DNA of 59,895 bases from Bacilli bacterium (GTDB lineage: Bacteria; Bacillota_I; Bacilli_A; RF39; UBA660). Location of the stretch: assembly GCA_017441065.1 (NCBI GenBank), contig JAFSAI010000033.1, positions 66,581 to 126,475 of the forward strand, written 5' to 3'. Positions 41,305-49,410 of this stretch are shown piece after piece. Under the pieces are notes generated by a model. That model made no database searches and had not been told where the DNA came from. It saw only the letters and a list, made by a program, of their open reading frames with translations. Within the stretch, counting starts at the first letter, position 1; each line of letters opens with the position of its first letter. The translations under genes were made by a program, and so were the position numbers.

Positions 41305-41329
41305 AAAAAGAAAATACAATTTTCTTTTT
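41305..41329 (-). terminator. Terminator of the TetR-facing membrane operon
   Basis: AAAAAGAAAAT and ATTTTCTTTTT form an 11-bp stem followed by T on the minus strand. Confidence 0.75.
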
Positions 41330-41344
41330 TATAACATTTATTAT

Positions 41345-41992
41345 TTATTCTTCAACTTTTTGAATATTTATTATCATATATAATCCCATAATTATAATGG
41401 CTAGAGATACTCCCATACCAGTATAACCATTAATTTGTGTTAAATCATATTCTTTAGCATAAGTATCAAGTAATACAACTTGGGTAAGAACAATTGATGT
41501 CATTGCATTAGCAAAGTTTGTTATTTTAACAGCTTTTAATATAGGACTACTCTTTCTTTTATATTTTACCATACCATAGATAGACCAACTTATAGACCAG
41601 AAAGCATTGAGTGCCACTAAATAAGTTAAATATTCATGCATAGTAGTATTAGTTCCTTTATAATACATATACACACTTACAAAGAAGTACATTATACCTA
41701 ATATAATCAATAATATTCCATTGTTTAAATAATTCTTATATCCTATTTTTTGTTTTTCCTTTTCTTCTTTGATACTTCTTTGTTTACCATAATCTCTAAT
41801 TGAAAAAAATCTAGATAGAGACAAAACTATCAAGAATCCTGAGTTTACAAAAAACCATAATGAAGGAATTGTTAATGCAAATATTAATTTAATAAATGCT
41901 ATTATTACACTTCCGATAGTTGTAATTATCAGCAAAAACATAGTTTTGTCTTTCTTTTCTAGATTGTTAAAATTTTTAATTAAATTTTTCAC
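41345..41992 (-). CDS. Membrane protein of the TetR-linked operon
   Basis: The 215-residue protein has about six hydrophobic helices and a basic loop near residue 75 (QRSIKEEKEKQKIGYKN). I do not recognise the family. It starts at GTG 41992, sharing one base with the upstream stop (TAGTG), so the genes are coupled. It is the last of three genes facing the TetR regulator. Confidence 0.5.
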   Translation of the reverse strand: MKNLIKNFNNLEKKDKTMFLLIITTIGSVIIAFIKLIFALTIPSLWFFVNSGFLIVLSLSRFFSIRDYGKQRSIKEEKEKQKIGYKNYLNNGILLIILGIMYFFVSVYMYYKGTNTTMHEYLTYLVALNAFWSISWSIYGMVKYKRKSSPILKAVKITNFANAMTSIVLTQVVLLDTYAKEYDLTQINGYTGMGVSLAIIIMGLYMIINIQKVEE

Positions 41993-42387
41993 TATTTTTT
42001 ATCATTTTTGATATAAGAATATACAGGGTAATTTAACACACAAATTATAAGTCCAACTACACCAGTTATGATACCTACTAACATATCAGTAGTACTAGCT
42101 TCACCAACCATAACTTTACTCATACCAAATCCCATAATTAGTGATCCAACAATACCTACTGCAAATGTAAGTACTAATCCCCAATTTATTGGTCCATGAG
42201 GTTTTCTTGGATGTTCTTTTCTATATATAGGTATAATACAAAGTAATATGATAAATCCAATTATTGATACTACTACGCCTTGTGTAAATAAATTCCATTC
42301 AGGAAGTAGACACATACACATACCTATAGCAAATACTAATCCTCCAATTGTTCCTAATATTATTTCTATTAATGTTTCTTTTTTCAT
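41992..42387 (-). CDS. Four-helix membrane protein of the TetR-linked operon
   Basis: The 131-residue protein has paired helices at about 6-28, 33-50, 68-90 and 100-122, with two similar halves. Each half has a Gly-rich helix with a Met (GGLVFAIGMCMCLLP and GIVGSLIMGFGMSKVM). HPRKPHGPINWG in the loop is conserved-looking. Function is unknown; the repeated layout suggests a small transporter or channel-like fold. Confidence 0.5.
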   Translation of the reverse strand: MKKETLIEIILGTIGGLVFAIGMCMCLLPEWNLFTQGVVVSIIGFIILLCIIPIYRKEHPRKPHGPINWGLVLTFAVGIVGSLIMGFGMSKVMVGEASTTDMLVGIITGVVGLIICVLNYPVYSYIKNDKK

Positions 42388-42399
42388 TTTTTCATCTCC

Positions 42400-42666
42400 T
42401 TACTTATTACCATATTTACTATTAATTTCAGCTTGTATTTCTTCAGTTGTTTTTGAATATTTTTGTTGTTTAGAAGCTACTTCTTCTTGTTCTTTTTTTA
42501 TTCTTTCTTTAGCTTCTTCAGTTGTTTCTCCATCTTTTTTTAAGAAAGTATCTACAAATTTATCTTCAATTTTTTTGTAGCCACCAACAACTGCATTTTC
42601 TATTTTTTGATATTCTCCAACAACAGTTTTTTCAATTTTTTTGTTTACATCCGTTAATTTAGACAT
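42400..42666 (-). CDS. Small soluble repeat protein of the TetR-linked operon
   Basis: This 88-residue highly charged protein contains three near-repeats of about eleven residues (KKIEKTVVGEY, QKIENAVVGGY, KKIEDKFVDTF), then a Lys/Glu-rich helical tail. Similar small proteins are known in gut Bacillota without function. GGAGG stands before ATG 42666. It is the first gene of an operon opposite tetR and probably the most strongly regulated. Confidence 0.6.
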   Translation of the reverse strand: MSKLTDVNKKIEKTVVGEYQKIENAVVGGYKKIEDKFVDTFLKKDGETTEEAKERIKKEQEEVASKQQKYSKTTEEIQAEINSKYGNK

Positions 42667-42693
42667 ATTTCCTCCACTCTATTAAAACAACAC

Positions 42694-42722
42694 TTGTTGC
42701 TTTATTACAATTTTAGTATAAT
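42694..42722 (+). promoter_or_regulatory. Promoter of the TetR gene
   Basis: TTGTTG and TATAAT are separated by 17 bp. The -35 lies in the inverted repeat CAACA-CT-TGTTG, a plausible operator. Confidence 0.6.
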
Positions 42723-42743
42723 ATTTATAAGATTTTAAAACAA
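42715..42743 (-). promoter_or_regulatory. Overlapping divergent promoter of the membrane operon
   Basis: On the minus strand TTGTTT and TATACT are 17 bp apart. The -10 boxes of this and the tetR promoter share bases, so only one can be occupied at a time. A second inverted repeat, AATCAT and ATGATT, lies at about 42742-42760. Confidence 0.6.
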
Positions 42744-42783
42744 TCATCAATATAATGATTTTTGTTGGAATAATGGAGGATGT

Positions 42784-43302
42784 ATGAATATAGCGAATAA
42801 TAAAAGAAAAAAAGAATCACAAGAAAAAATTGAAAAAGTTTTTGTAGAAATGATTCAAACTAAAGAATTAAATGAAATAACTGTTATGGATATTTGCAAA
42901 AAAGCTAATTTAAATCGCTCTACTTTTTACTCTAACTATTTAGATGTATATGATTTAGCAGAAAAAATTAGAGAAAAATTAGAAGAAGACGTTCAAGATT
43001 TATATAAAGATGAAATAAATAGACAATATAATAGTAATAATTTTTTGAAACTTTTTTATCATATTAAAGAAAATCAAATATTTTATAAAACTTATTTTAA
43101 GTTAGGATTTGATAAAAGTTCTATTATAAAATATTATGATTATAATCAAGCAGAAGAATATTATAATAGTAATTATATTGATTACCACATTACTTTTTTT
43201 AAAGCTGGATTAAATGCAATTATACAAAAATGGCTAAATAATGAATGTGCCGAAAGTCCAGAAGAAATAATGGAAATTATAAAATTAGAATATAAAAAAT
43301 AA
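42784..43302 (+). CDS. TetR/AcrR-family transcriptional regulator
   Basis: The N-terminal helix-turn-helix is clear: ITVMDICKKANLNRSTFYSNY near residues 37-57. The C-terminal half is a ligand or dimer domain with no known signature. At 172 residues it is slightly short for the family. GGAGG precedes ATG 42784. It faces a three-gene membrane operon across overlapping promoters with inverted repeats, so it most likely represses that operon and itself. The inducer is unknown. Confidence 0.88.
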   Translation: MNIANNKRKKESQEKIEKVFVEMIQTKELNEITVMDICKKANLNRSTFYSNYLDVYDLAEKIREKLEEDVQDLYKDEINRQYNSNNFLKLFYHIKENQIFYKTYFKLGFDKSSIIKYYDYNQAEEYYNSNYIDYHITFFKAGLNAIIQKWLNNECAESPEEIMEIIKLEYKK

Positions 43303-43320
43303 GAGTTACCTCTTATTTTT
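43295..43320. terminator. Bidirectional terminator between tetR and dedA
   Basis: AAAAATAAGAG and CTCTTATTTTT form an 11-bp stem that contains the ends of both converging genes. Confidence 0.75.
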
Positions 43321-43926
43321 TTTAATTTTTGTCTTATAAAACCATATAGCAAAAACAATAAATGCTACTATTAAAAGTATTAGTATTATATGTGATGCTT
43401 GATCTATTATATTTATTATTATATCTTTTTTATCACCAGCAAATGCTCCCACACATATAAGTGCTGTATTCCATATTAAACTACCAAATAAAGTATATAT
43501 TAAAAACTTTAGAATTGGCATATCACTCATCCCTGCTGGAATACTTATTAAACTTCTAACAATAGGTACAAATCTACAGAAAAACACTGTAATGTTTCCT
43601 TTTGAATCAAACCATTTGTCAGCAGATTCAATATCTTTTGGCTTTATTCTAAGCATTTTACCATATTTACTTTTCACTATTTTTATAAGTGTTTCTTTAT
43701 TTAATAATTTACCTATAAAATATAGGATAAATGCACCGATTAATGAACCTAGTGTTGATGCTATTATAACTCCTAATATTGTTAATTTGCTATCAATAGT
43801 CATAAAGCCACTAAATGTAAGTATTAATTCGCTTGGTATTGGTGGAAATACATTTTCAATCATTATTAAAAAGAATGTTCCAAAGTATCCCCACTTATTC
43901 ATTATTTCTATAATAATACTTTCCAT
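43306..43926 (-). CDS. DedA-family membrane protein
   Basis: The 206-residue protein has the DedA (VTT) features ENVFPPIPSELIL near residue 24 and FFCRFVPIVRSLISIPAG near 114, with re-entrant hydrophobic hairpins. DedA proteins move lipids between leaflets. Members such as UptA recycle undecaprenyl phosphate, others move phosphatidylethanolamine, so the substrate here is open. AGGAG precedes ATG 43926. The rhodanese gene lies upstream by 17 bp and may be cotranscribed. Confidence 0.9.
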   Translation of the reverse strand: MESIIIEIMNKWGYFGTFFLIMIENVFPPIPSELILTFSGFMTIDSKLTILGVIIASTLGSLIGAFILYFIGKLLNKETLIKIVKSKYGKMLRIKPKDIESADKWFDSKGNITVFFCRFVPIVRSLISIPAGMSDMPILKFLIYTLFGSLIWNTALICVGAFAGDKKDIIINIIDQASHIILILLIVAFIVFAIWFYKTKIKKNKR

Positions 43927-43943
43927 TATTAATTTCTCCTATA

Positions 43944-44279
43944 TTATTCCTTTTCTAAATCTATATCTTCATATGCTCCTAAGTCATATGTTTCATATCC
44001 TAAATTTTTTAATATTTCATAAGCATATTTACTTCTATTACCACTCTTACAATAAACAAATATTAATTTAGTTTTATCTAATTCTGTTTCTTCATTTATT
44101 TCATCATATGGTATGTTAATAGCATCTTTTATATGCCCAGTACTATACTCTTCTTTAGTTCTTACATCTATTATTATATATTCATTTTCTGCCATTAATT
44201 CTTTCATTTTCTCATTATTTGATTTTCCACATCCACATAATAGTAATGTCATTATTAAGATTGTTATAATTTTTTTCAT
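43944..44279 (-). CDS. Rhodanese-domain lipoprotein
   Basis: A signal peptide with lipobox LLCGC (Cys near residue 17) precedes a single rhodanese domain of about 85 residues. The domain carries DVRTKEEYSTGHIKDAINIP and the active loop VYCKSGNRS, with the catalytic Cys present. It could carry sulfane sulfur at the outer membrane face. The substrate is unknown. It starts at ATG 44279 after GAGG and is followed by dedA. Confidence 0.88.
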   Translation of the reverse strand: MKKIITILIMTLLLCGCGKSNNEKMKELMAENEYIIIDVRTKEEYSTGHIKDAINIPYDEINEETELDKTKLIFVYCKSGNRSKYAYEILKNLGYETYDLGAYEDIDLEKE

Positions 44280-44332
44280 AAATTACCTCACATTCGGTTC
44301 ATAACTATTATATCAAATTTTTGACATAAAAA

Positions 44333-44354
44333 AACTAGATATTTCTACCTAGTT
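44333..44354 (-). terminator. Terminator of tRNA-Met
   Basis: AACTAG and CTAGTT form a 6-bp stem followed by seven T on the minus strand. Confidence 0.65.
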
Positions 44355-44364
44355 AATTTACTAT

Positions 44365-44441
44365 TGGTAGCGACGGAGGGATTCGAACCCCCGACCTGTC
44401 GGGTATGAACCGAATGCTCTAGCCAGCTGAGCTACATCGCC
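44365..44441 (-). tRNA. tRNA-Met (anticodon CAT), elongator type
   Basis: The sequence starts GGCGATGTAGCTCAGC and has anticodon loop TTCATAC and encoded CCA, like Bacillus elongator tRNA-Met. The outermost anticodon pair is a T-C mismatch. Ile2 with the same anticodon is less likely. Confidence 0.88.
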
Positions 44442-44505
44442 ATCTCAAATAAGCATATTTAATATAACACAAGTTTTGAATTTTGACAACAAAAACAAGA
44501 CATAA

Positions 44506-44533
44506 TTGACAAATTTCTTAAATATAGTATAAT
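44506..44533 (+). promoter_or_regulatory. Promoter of rpsD
   Basis: A perfect TTGACA and TATAAT with a 16-bp spacer, starting an approximately 150-nt leader. Confidence 0.8.
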
Positions 44534-44539
44534 AATTAT

Positions 44540-44690
44540 GCAATTAATTTGGCAGTTATTTTATTTGACTATAAAGTGTTTCTTCAAAAAATAAAGTAAC
44601 TTAGACTGCCTAAGTGAAATTATAGAAACTCCCTATAGCGCGGATAAGATAAAATACAAATATTGTAATATATGGAAAGGAGAAATTATA
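44540..44690 (+). promoter_or_regulatory. rpsD leader, probable S4 autoregulatory element
   Basis: The leader carries a long-range stem GGCAGT/ACTGCC (about 44551-44556 with 44602-44610), and further inner pairings, before AAAGGAG and the rpsD start. S4 of Bacillus represses its own mRNA through a structured leader, so the same is likely here. Details of the pseudoknot were not worked out. Confidence 0.5.
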
Positions 44691-45293
44691 ATGGCAAGAT
44701 ATACTGGTCCAGCTTATAAAAAATCTAGAAGATTAGGATTCTCTACTCTAGAAAATGGAAAAGACTTAGCTCGTCGTCCTTATGCTCCAGGTCAACACGG
44801 AAAAGATCGTAAAAAGAAATCTAGTGAATATGGTGTTCAATTACAAGAAAAACAAAAAGTTAGATTTATGTATGGTCTTACTGAAAAACAATTCCATAAA
44901 GTTTTTGATAAAGCTCAAAAAATGCAAGGAATTGCTGGTGAAAACCTACTTATGTTACTTGAATCTAGACTTGATAACTTAGTTTATCGTTTAGGAATGG
45001 CTAGAACTCGTCGTGCAGCTCGTCAAATCGTTAACCATGGACATATTTTAGTTAATGGTAAAAAAGTTGACATTCCTTCATACAGAGTTATGCCTGGAGA
45101 TGTTGTAAGCGTTAAAGAAAATTCATTAAATCATCCAGCTATTATTGCATCATTAGAAGATAAAGCAGCAGTTCCTGCTTACTTAGAATTTGATGCTAAA
45201 AAACTTACTGGTAAATATGTAAGATTACCTGAAAGAAGCGAATTAAATAGCGAAATTAATGAACAATTAATCGTTGAATTCTACAACAGATAG
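44691..45293 (+). CDS. rpsD: Small ribosomal subunit protein uS4
   Basis: S4 binds 16S rRNA early and guards decoding accuracy. The 200-residue protein begins [16 protein letters not shown] and has the S4 RNA-binding domain [20 protein letters not shown] near residue 93. It has no cysteines of the zinc-binding form. AAAGGAG stands upstream of ATG 44691. It is monocistronic, as in Bacillus. Confidence 0.97.
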   Translation: MARYTGPAYKKSRRLGFSTLENGKDLARRPYAPGQHGKDRKKKSSEYGVQLQEKQKVRFMYGLTEKQFHKVFDKAQKMQGIAGENLLMLLESRLDNLVYRLGMARTRRAARQIVNHGHILVNGKKVDIPSYRVMPGDVVSVKENSLNHPAIIASLEDKAAVPAYLEFDAKKLTGKYVRLPERSELNSEINEQLIVEFYNR

Positions 45294-45300
45294 TAGCAAA

Positions 45301-45323
45301 AAAGATACTTATAAAAGTATCTT
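45301..45323. terminator. Terminator after rpsD
   Basis: AAAGATACTT and AAGTATCTTT form a 10-bp stem with T tails for both strands; it also serves the converging M16 operon. Confidence 0.8.
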
Positions 45324-45334
45324 TTTTTATTGTA

Positions 45335-46609
45335 TTAATTTTCTAATGGTTTTAAAATTAATACACTTCTCTCTTTTAAATCTAAATATTTCATAAATTT
45401 CAAAATATCTTCATATTTTATATTTTCATATATTTCTTTAAGATTATTAATTACATCTCCATAAAATAATATTTCAGATTGAATAACACTATTAACAAAC
45501 TCTACATCTTCATACTCTAAAATAAGAGATGCTATATTTGCTTTCTTCATTCTTTCAAATGTTTTTTCAGTCAATTCGATATTCTTTAATTTTTCGTTGA
45601 ATAGATTTAATATTTCTTCTTTATAGCTACTATCAATAGTGAACATTATTATTACATAATCATCAAATATTTCATTCATACAAGACATACTATTAATAAG
45701 TTCTTTTTCTAATAAATTATCTTTAAAATCACTAGTATTTCCAAAATTAGCTTTTAATAATATTGATAAAAATATTCTTATATGTAAGTCATCATATTCT
45801 TTTAAAATATTCTTAGGTATTTTTATACCTATTTTTATTTTTTTACTAGTAACATTTATATTTAGTTCTTCATAATCTTTATTAACTTTTTTATTTTCTT
45901 TTTTTATTACTCTTACTGGATTTAAATATTCTTTAAATTCTTTTTGGTTTTGATTTTCTTTTACTGCTTCCATAATTTCATAAGGGTTAAAATTACCGGT
46001 AACTATTAAAAACATATTTTCTGGATGATAAAAAGTATTAAATACTAATTTTATATCTTCTAAAGTAATCTTTTTTATATCTTCTTTAGTACCAGTTATT
46101 AATTTTTTATGTTCATATCCATTAAATAAATTATCTAAATGTTTAAATAACATAACTGTATAAGGATCGTCTTCTCCCATTTTAGCTTCTTCAGTTATTA
46201 TTCCTTTTTCACTGTTTACTATTTTTTTAGTAAAATAATCATTTTGAACAAAGTCTAATAAATGTACTATATTTTCTTTTGGATTTTCACTCCCAAACAC
46301 TTGGTAATTAGTATAATTGAAAGTTGTAAAAGCATTGGTATCACAACCTGTTTTATTAAAATAATCATGAGCAGTCACATCTTTTCTTTCATTAAATTTG
46401 ACATGTTCTAAAAAATGGGCTACTCCAGCAGGAGTTTTATATGTCTTGTTTCCTACTTTAAATTCATTATGAATGGAACCATATTTAACAGATAATGTTC
46501 CATAAAAAGTATTTACTCTTTTATTTACCCACATATAAACTTTTAATCCATTATCACACTCATCATAATAAATTTTTTCATTTAATCCTTTTAAATTAAT
46601 CTCAGTCAT
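45335..46609 (-). CDS. M16-family zinc peptidase (YmfH-like, active partner)
   Basis: This 424-residue M16 protein has the inverted zinc site HFLEH near residue 65 (H-x-x-E-H), with the downstream Glu in EAKMGEDD near 144. M16 enzymes cut short peptides in closed chambers and often work as an active plus inactive pair. It overlaps the partner gene by 8 bp. ATG 46609 is chosen for the AGGTGAT site; earlier starts lack one. In Bacillus the pair ymfF-ymfH lies near ymfM-pgsA, but here it is far from pgsA. Confidence 0.9.
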   Translation of the reverse strand: MTEINLKGLNEKIYYDECDNGLKVYMWVNKRVNTFYGTLSVKYGSIHNEFKVGNKTYKTPAGVAHFLEHVKFNERKDVTAHDYFNKTGCDTNAFTTFNYTNYQVFGSENPKENIVHLLDFVQNDYFTKKIVNSEKGIITEEAKMGEDDPYTVMLFKHLDNLFNGYEHKKLITGTKEDIKKITLEDIKLVFNTFYHPENMFLIVTGNFNPYEIMEAVKENQNQKEFKEYLNPVRVIKKENKKVNKDYEELNINVTSKKIKIGIKIPKNILKEYDDLHIRIFLSILLKANFGNTSDFKDNLLEKELINSMSCMNEIFDDYVIIMFTIDSSYKEEILNLFNEKLKNIELTEKTFERMKKANIASLILEYEDVEFVNSVIQSEILFYGDVINNLKEIYENIKYEDILKFMKYLDLKERSVLILKPLEN

Positions 46610-47873
46610 TATCATCACCTGCATTTTGAACATATACTGTATTTAATGATAAACTTTCTCCACATTTCATTAAATCTTCTCTTGTAGTTTTATTTATTAA
46701 TTCTATTCTTTCATCTATAAGCGGTAAATTATCAAAAACATTAAATACATAATTATTTAAAATTGATACATTGTTATCTAATCCCATTTTTAATGAGAAT
46801 GTTAAGTTCTTTTTAGCATCTTCGATTTCATTATCACTATAATCTCCCTTAACCATTTCATTAATACACTTTTTAATTAATTTTTCTGCTAATTTAACAT
46901 TTGTTTTATCAAGTGATACTTCAACAATTAAAAGTCCATCATATTTTAAATATAGACTTCTTACTCCATAACATAGGGAATTATCAGTTCTTAAATTTTT
47001 ATATAATTTTGAAGATATTCCACCTGATCCTAAAATATAATTAAATACATGGAATGAAGTGTTTTTTATTTTTTTATCTAAATTATTAATATTATAAATC
47101 ATAACCAAAGTACTTTGAACAAAGTTAGAATCTTCATTATGTTCTATAACTTTTTTTCTAGACTCATTATTAACTTCAATTGATGGTCTACTTAATTTAA
47201 TAACTCTATTCTTAAAATTTTCTTTAATAATATTAGTTACTTCATCAGTATTAATATCTCCAATTACAAAAATATCACAATTAGAATGATTAAATAATTC
47301 TTCATAAGCATCATATAAACTGCTTGGCGTAATTCTTTCTAAATCATCTAGAGTTCCCAACACTTTAAATGAAGATGGTGATGTTTCATCCATTGTTTTA
47401 AGCGCATTAATTATTGCTAATTTATCAGAATTTTCTTTAATACTTTCTATTTCTTCTTTCATTCTTCTTTTAACAATATTAAAATTAGTTATATCAAATT
47501 CTCTTGTTTTCACTTTAGGATTATTAATTACTTGAAAAGGAAAAGTTAATACTTCTTTTAAATAATCTTTTTCATTAATAAACTTAGGAGCAATAAATTC
47601 AATAATAAAAGATGAAGTAAATAAATTACCAACTTTATTGGTTACTCCATAAAAATTAGCTTTATATAATTCTTCTAATCTTATTGCAATATCTTTTCTT
47701 CTTTGATAATACTTTGAACAATCTGTTAATAAATCACATAAAAAAGTAAAGACTGGCATTTTTTCTTTTTCTACTTCTCTACTAAAAATTATTTCCATTC
47801 TCACAGTTTTAAATTTATCCGTTTTTATTGTGTGAATGTTATAAGATTTACAGTCATACTTTCTATATTCCAT
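46602..47873 (-). CDS. M16-family peptidase-like protein (YmfF-like, inactive partner)
   Basis: The 423-residue protein has the M16 fold but no H-x-x-E-H motif. The equivalent place reads FLCDLLTD near residue 45. The C-terminal M16 half is normal (LGSGGISSKLYKNLRTDNSLCYG near 277, split here at LGSGG and KLYKNLR). It probably forms a heterodimer with the active partner encoded next. The target peptide is unknown. GAGGTG precedes ATG 47873. Confidence 0.88.
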   Translation of the reverse strand: MEYRKYDCKSYNIHTIKTDKFKTVRMEIIFSREVEKEKMPVFTFLCDLLTDCSKYYQRRKDIAIRLEELYKANFYGVTNKVGNLFTSSFIIEFIAPKFINEKDYLKEVLTFPFQVINNPKVKTREFDITNFNIVKRRMKEEIESIKENSDKLAIINALKTMDETSPSSFKVLGTLDDLERITPSSLYDAYEELFNHSNCDIFVIGDINTDEVTNIIKENFKNRVIKLSRPSIEVNNESRKKVIEHNEDSNFVQSTLVMIYNINNLDKKIKNTSFHVFNYILGSGGISSKLYKNLRTDNSLCYGVRSLYLKYDGLLIVEVSLDKTNVKLAEKLIKKCINEMVKGDYSDNEIEDAKKNLTFSLKMGLDNNVSILNNYVFNVFDNLPLIDERIELINKTTREDLMKCGESLSLNTVYVQNAGDDND

Positions 47874-47933
47874 AGGACACCTCTAATGTTATTATAGCAC
47901 AATTAATTTTATTTATGAGTAATCTACAATAAA

Positions 47934-47963
47934 AAAGCAAAGTGTTTATAATCACTTTACTTT
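47934..47963 (-). terminator. Terminator after the dGTPase-like gene
   Basis: AAAGCAAAGTG and CACTTTACTTT pair over 11 positions with one wobble, followed on the minus strand by TTTTTT. It spans the stop codon. Confidence 0.65.
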
Positions 47964-49072
47964 GATTTATTATATTGTTTAATTATATAATCATCAGTCA
48001 TTCCAGCCAAATAATCTAAAACAATTCTTTCATTAGTATTACTGTTTTTATATTCATCATTCATACTATCTAAATAACTTGTATATATAATAGATTCTTT
48101 ATTTTGATTATTTAAATCACTTAAATAAGTATTATATAAAACATTAAACATATCTTTTATATTATTAAGTTCTTCTTTAGTATAAGCTTTATTATAAATA
48201 TTTTCATAATTAAATTTCTTTAAAGATACAATTGCATTATATACTTCATCACTTAATTTAATATAATTTTTATTCCTACTATTATTTATTATATCAATAA
48301 TTATATTATTAACTATTTCTCTATTACTTGTACCTAATATATTAGATATACTTTTTGGAATATCTTTAAAATCTATCATTCCCAGTCTAACAGCATCTTC
48401 TATATCTTTTCCTAGATATGCAATCATATCACTTATTCTTACTACACAACCTTCTAAAGTCATTGGTTTTAATGTTTTTAAAATATTTTTATCATAGTAA
48501 GACGATTTATATTCTTCTAGAAATTCTTCTTTAGTCTTATTTTTAGGATGATATTCTCCTAGAGCAAATTCTCCATTATGACACATAATTGCATCTAGTA
48601 CTGGTAAAGTAATATTATATCCTTTTCCATAATTTTCAATATTCATAAGTATTCTTACACTCTGAATATTATGATTAAAATATCCTTCATTATGTTCTAA
48701 ACTTATTTCGTCTAATATTCTTTCTCCTACATGGCCAAATGGTGTATGACCAAGATCGTGACCTAAAGCTGCAGCTTCAATTAAATCTTCATTTAAATTT
48801 AATGCTCTACCAATAGTTCTTGCTATTTTACTAACAAATTGAACGTGTGTCATTCTTCTACTTAAATGATCATTATCGCCATGAGTAAAAACTTGAGTTT
48901 TATCCAAATATCTTGTATATGATAAAGAATATATAATTCTATCTATATCACGATAAAAGCTTGGCCTAAAATCATCTTCTTCAAGGTTAAATCTTATACC
49001 TTTTTCATAAGAACAAGCATATAAGCTTAAGCCCTTTATTTTCATATTCTCATATACTTCTTTATTTCGCAT
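47957..49072 (-). CDS. dGTPase-like HD-domain phosphohydrolase
   Basis: The 371-residue protein has the dNTP triphosphohydrolase layout. SYTRYLDKTQVF is followed by SRRMTHVQFVSKIAR, and the HD pair is ALGHDLGHTPFGHVGE near residue 99. A distal Asp stands in VRISDMIAYLGKDIEDAVR near 215. Such enzymes clear dGTP or other dNTPs and influence DNA precursor pools. The substrate of this member is unknown. ATG 49072, with GGAAG upstream, overlaps the DUF1653 gene by 11 bp. Confidence 0.87.
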   Translation of the reverse strand: MRNKEVYENMKIKGLSLYACSYEKGIRFNLEEDDFRPSFYRDIDRIIYSLSYTRYLDKTQVFTHGDNDHLSRRMTHVQFVSKIARTIGRALNLNEDLIEAAALGHDLGHTPFGHVGERILDEISLEHNEGYFNHNIQSVRILMNIENYGKGYNITLPVLDAIMCHNGEFALGEYHPKNKTKEEFLEEYKSSYYDKNILKTLKPMTLEGCVVRISDMIAYLGKDIEDAVRLGMIDFKDIPKSISNILGTSNREIVNNIIIDIINNSRNKNYIKLSDEVYNAIVSLKKFNYENIYNKAYTKEELNNIKDMFNVLYNTYLSDLNNQNKESIIYTSYLDSMNDEYKNSNTNERIVLDYLAGMTDDYIIKQYNKSK

Positions 49073-49319
49073 TAACTTCTTCCACTTCTTCAAAACGATA
49101 TTTTTGTTTTACTTCTGGATATTTTTCATGATCAACTTCACTGTTAAACATATCATAAGGTCTTGCCCACTTTAAATTATCTCCATATAATTCTTGATAA
49201 ATTACCACTTTTTTATATTTTTCATCATTATTAGATTCAGAATCATTAACTATATCAAGTACAATACATAACATTCCCTTAAAATGTTTATATATTTTTC
49301 CTATTTTTATTTCTCTCAT
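49062..49319 (-). CDS. DUF1653-domain protein
   Basis: The 85-residue protein follows the DUF1653 pattern: KIGKIYKHFKGMLCIVLDI, then VVIYQELYGDNLKWARPYDM. It is small, beta-rich and cytosolic, with no known function. Family members often lie near nucleotide or tRNA enzymes, and here it overlaps a dGTPase-like gene. GGAGG precedes ATG 49319. Confidence 0.85.
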   Translation of the reverse strand: MREIKIGKIYKHFKGMLCIVLDIVNDSESNNDEKYKKVVIYQELYGDNLKWARPYDMFNSEVDHEKYPEVKQKYRFEEVEEVNAK

Positions 49320-49379
49320 ATTATACCTCCATATTTATGTAATTTAATTATATCACACAATTATTTAACGCAAATAAAA

Positions 49380-49405
49380 AAGTCTTAAGTTTTATCTTAA
49401 GACTT
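49380..49405 (-). terminator. Terminator after the large anchored protein
   Basis: AAGTCTTAAG and CTTAAGACTT form a 10-bp stem followed by TTTTTTATT on the minus strand. Confidence 0.85.
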
Positions 49406-49410
49406 ATATT

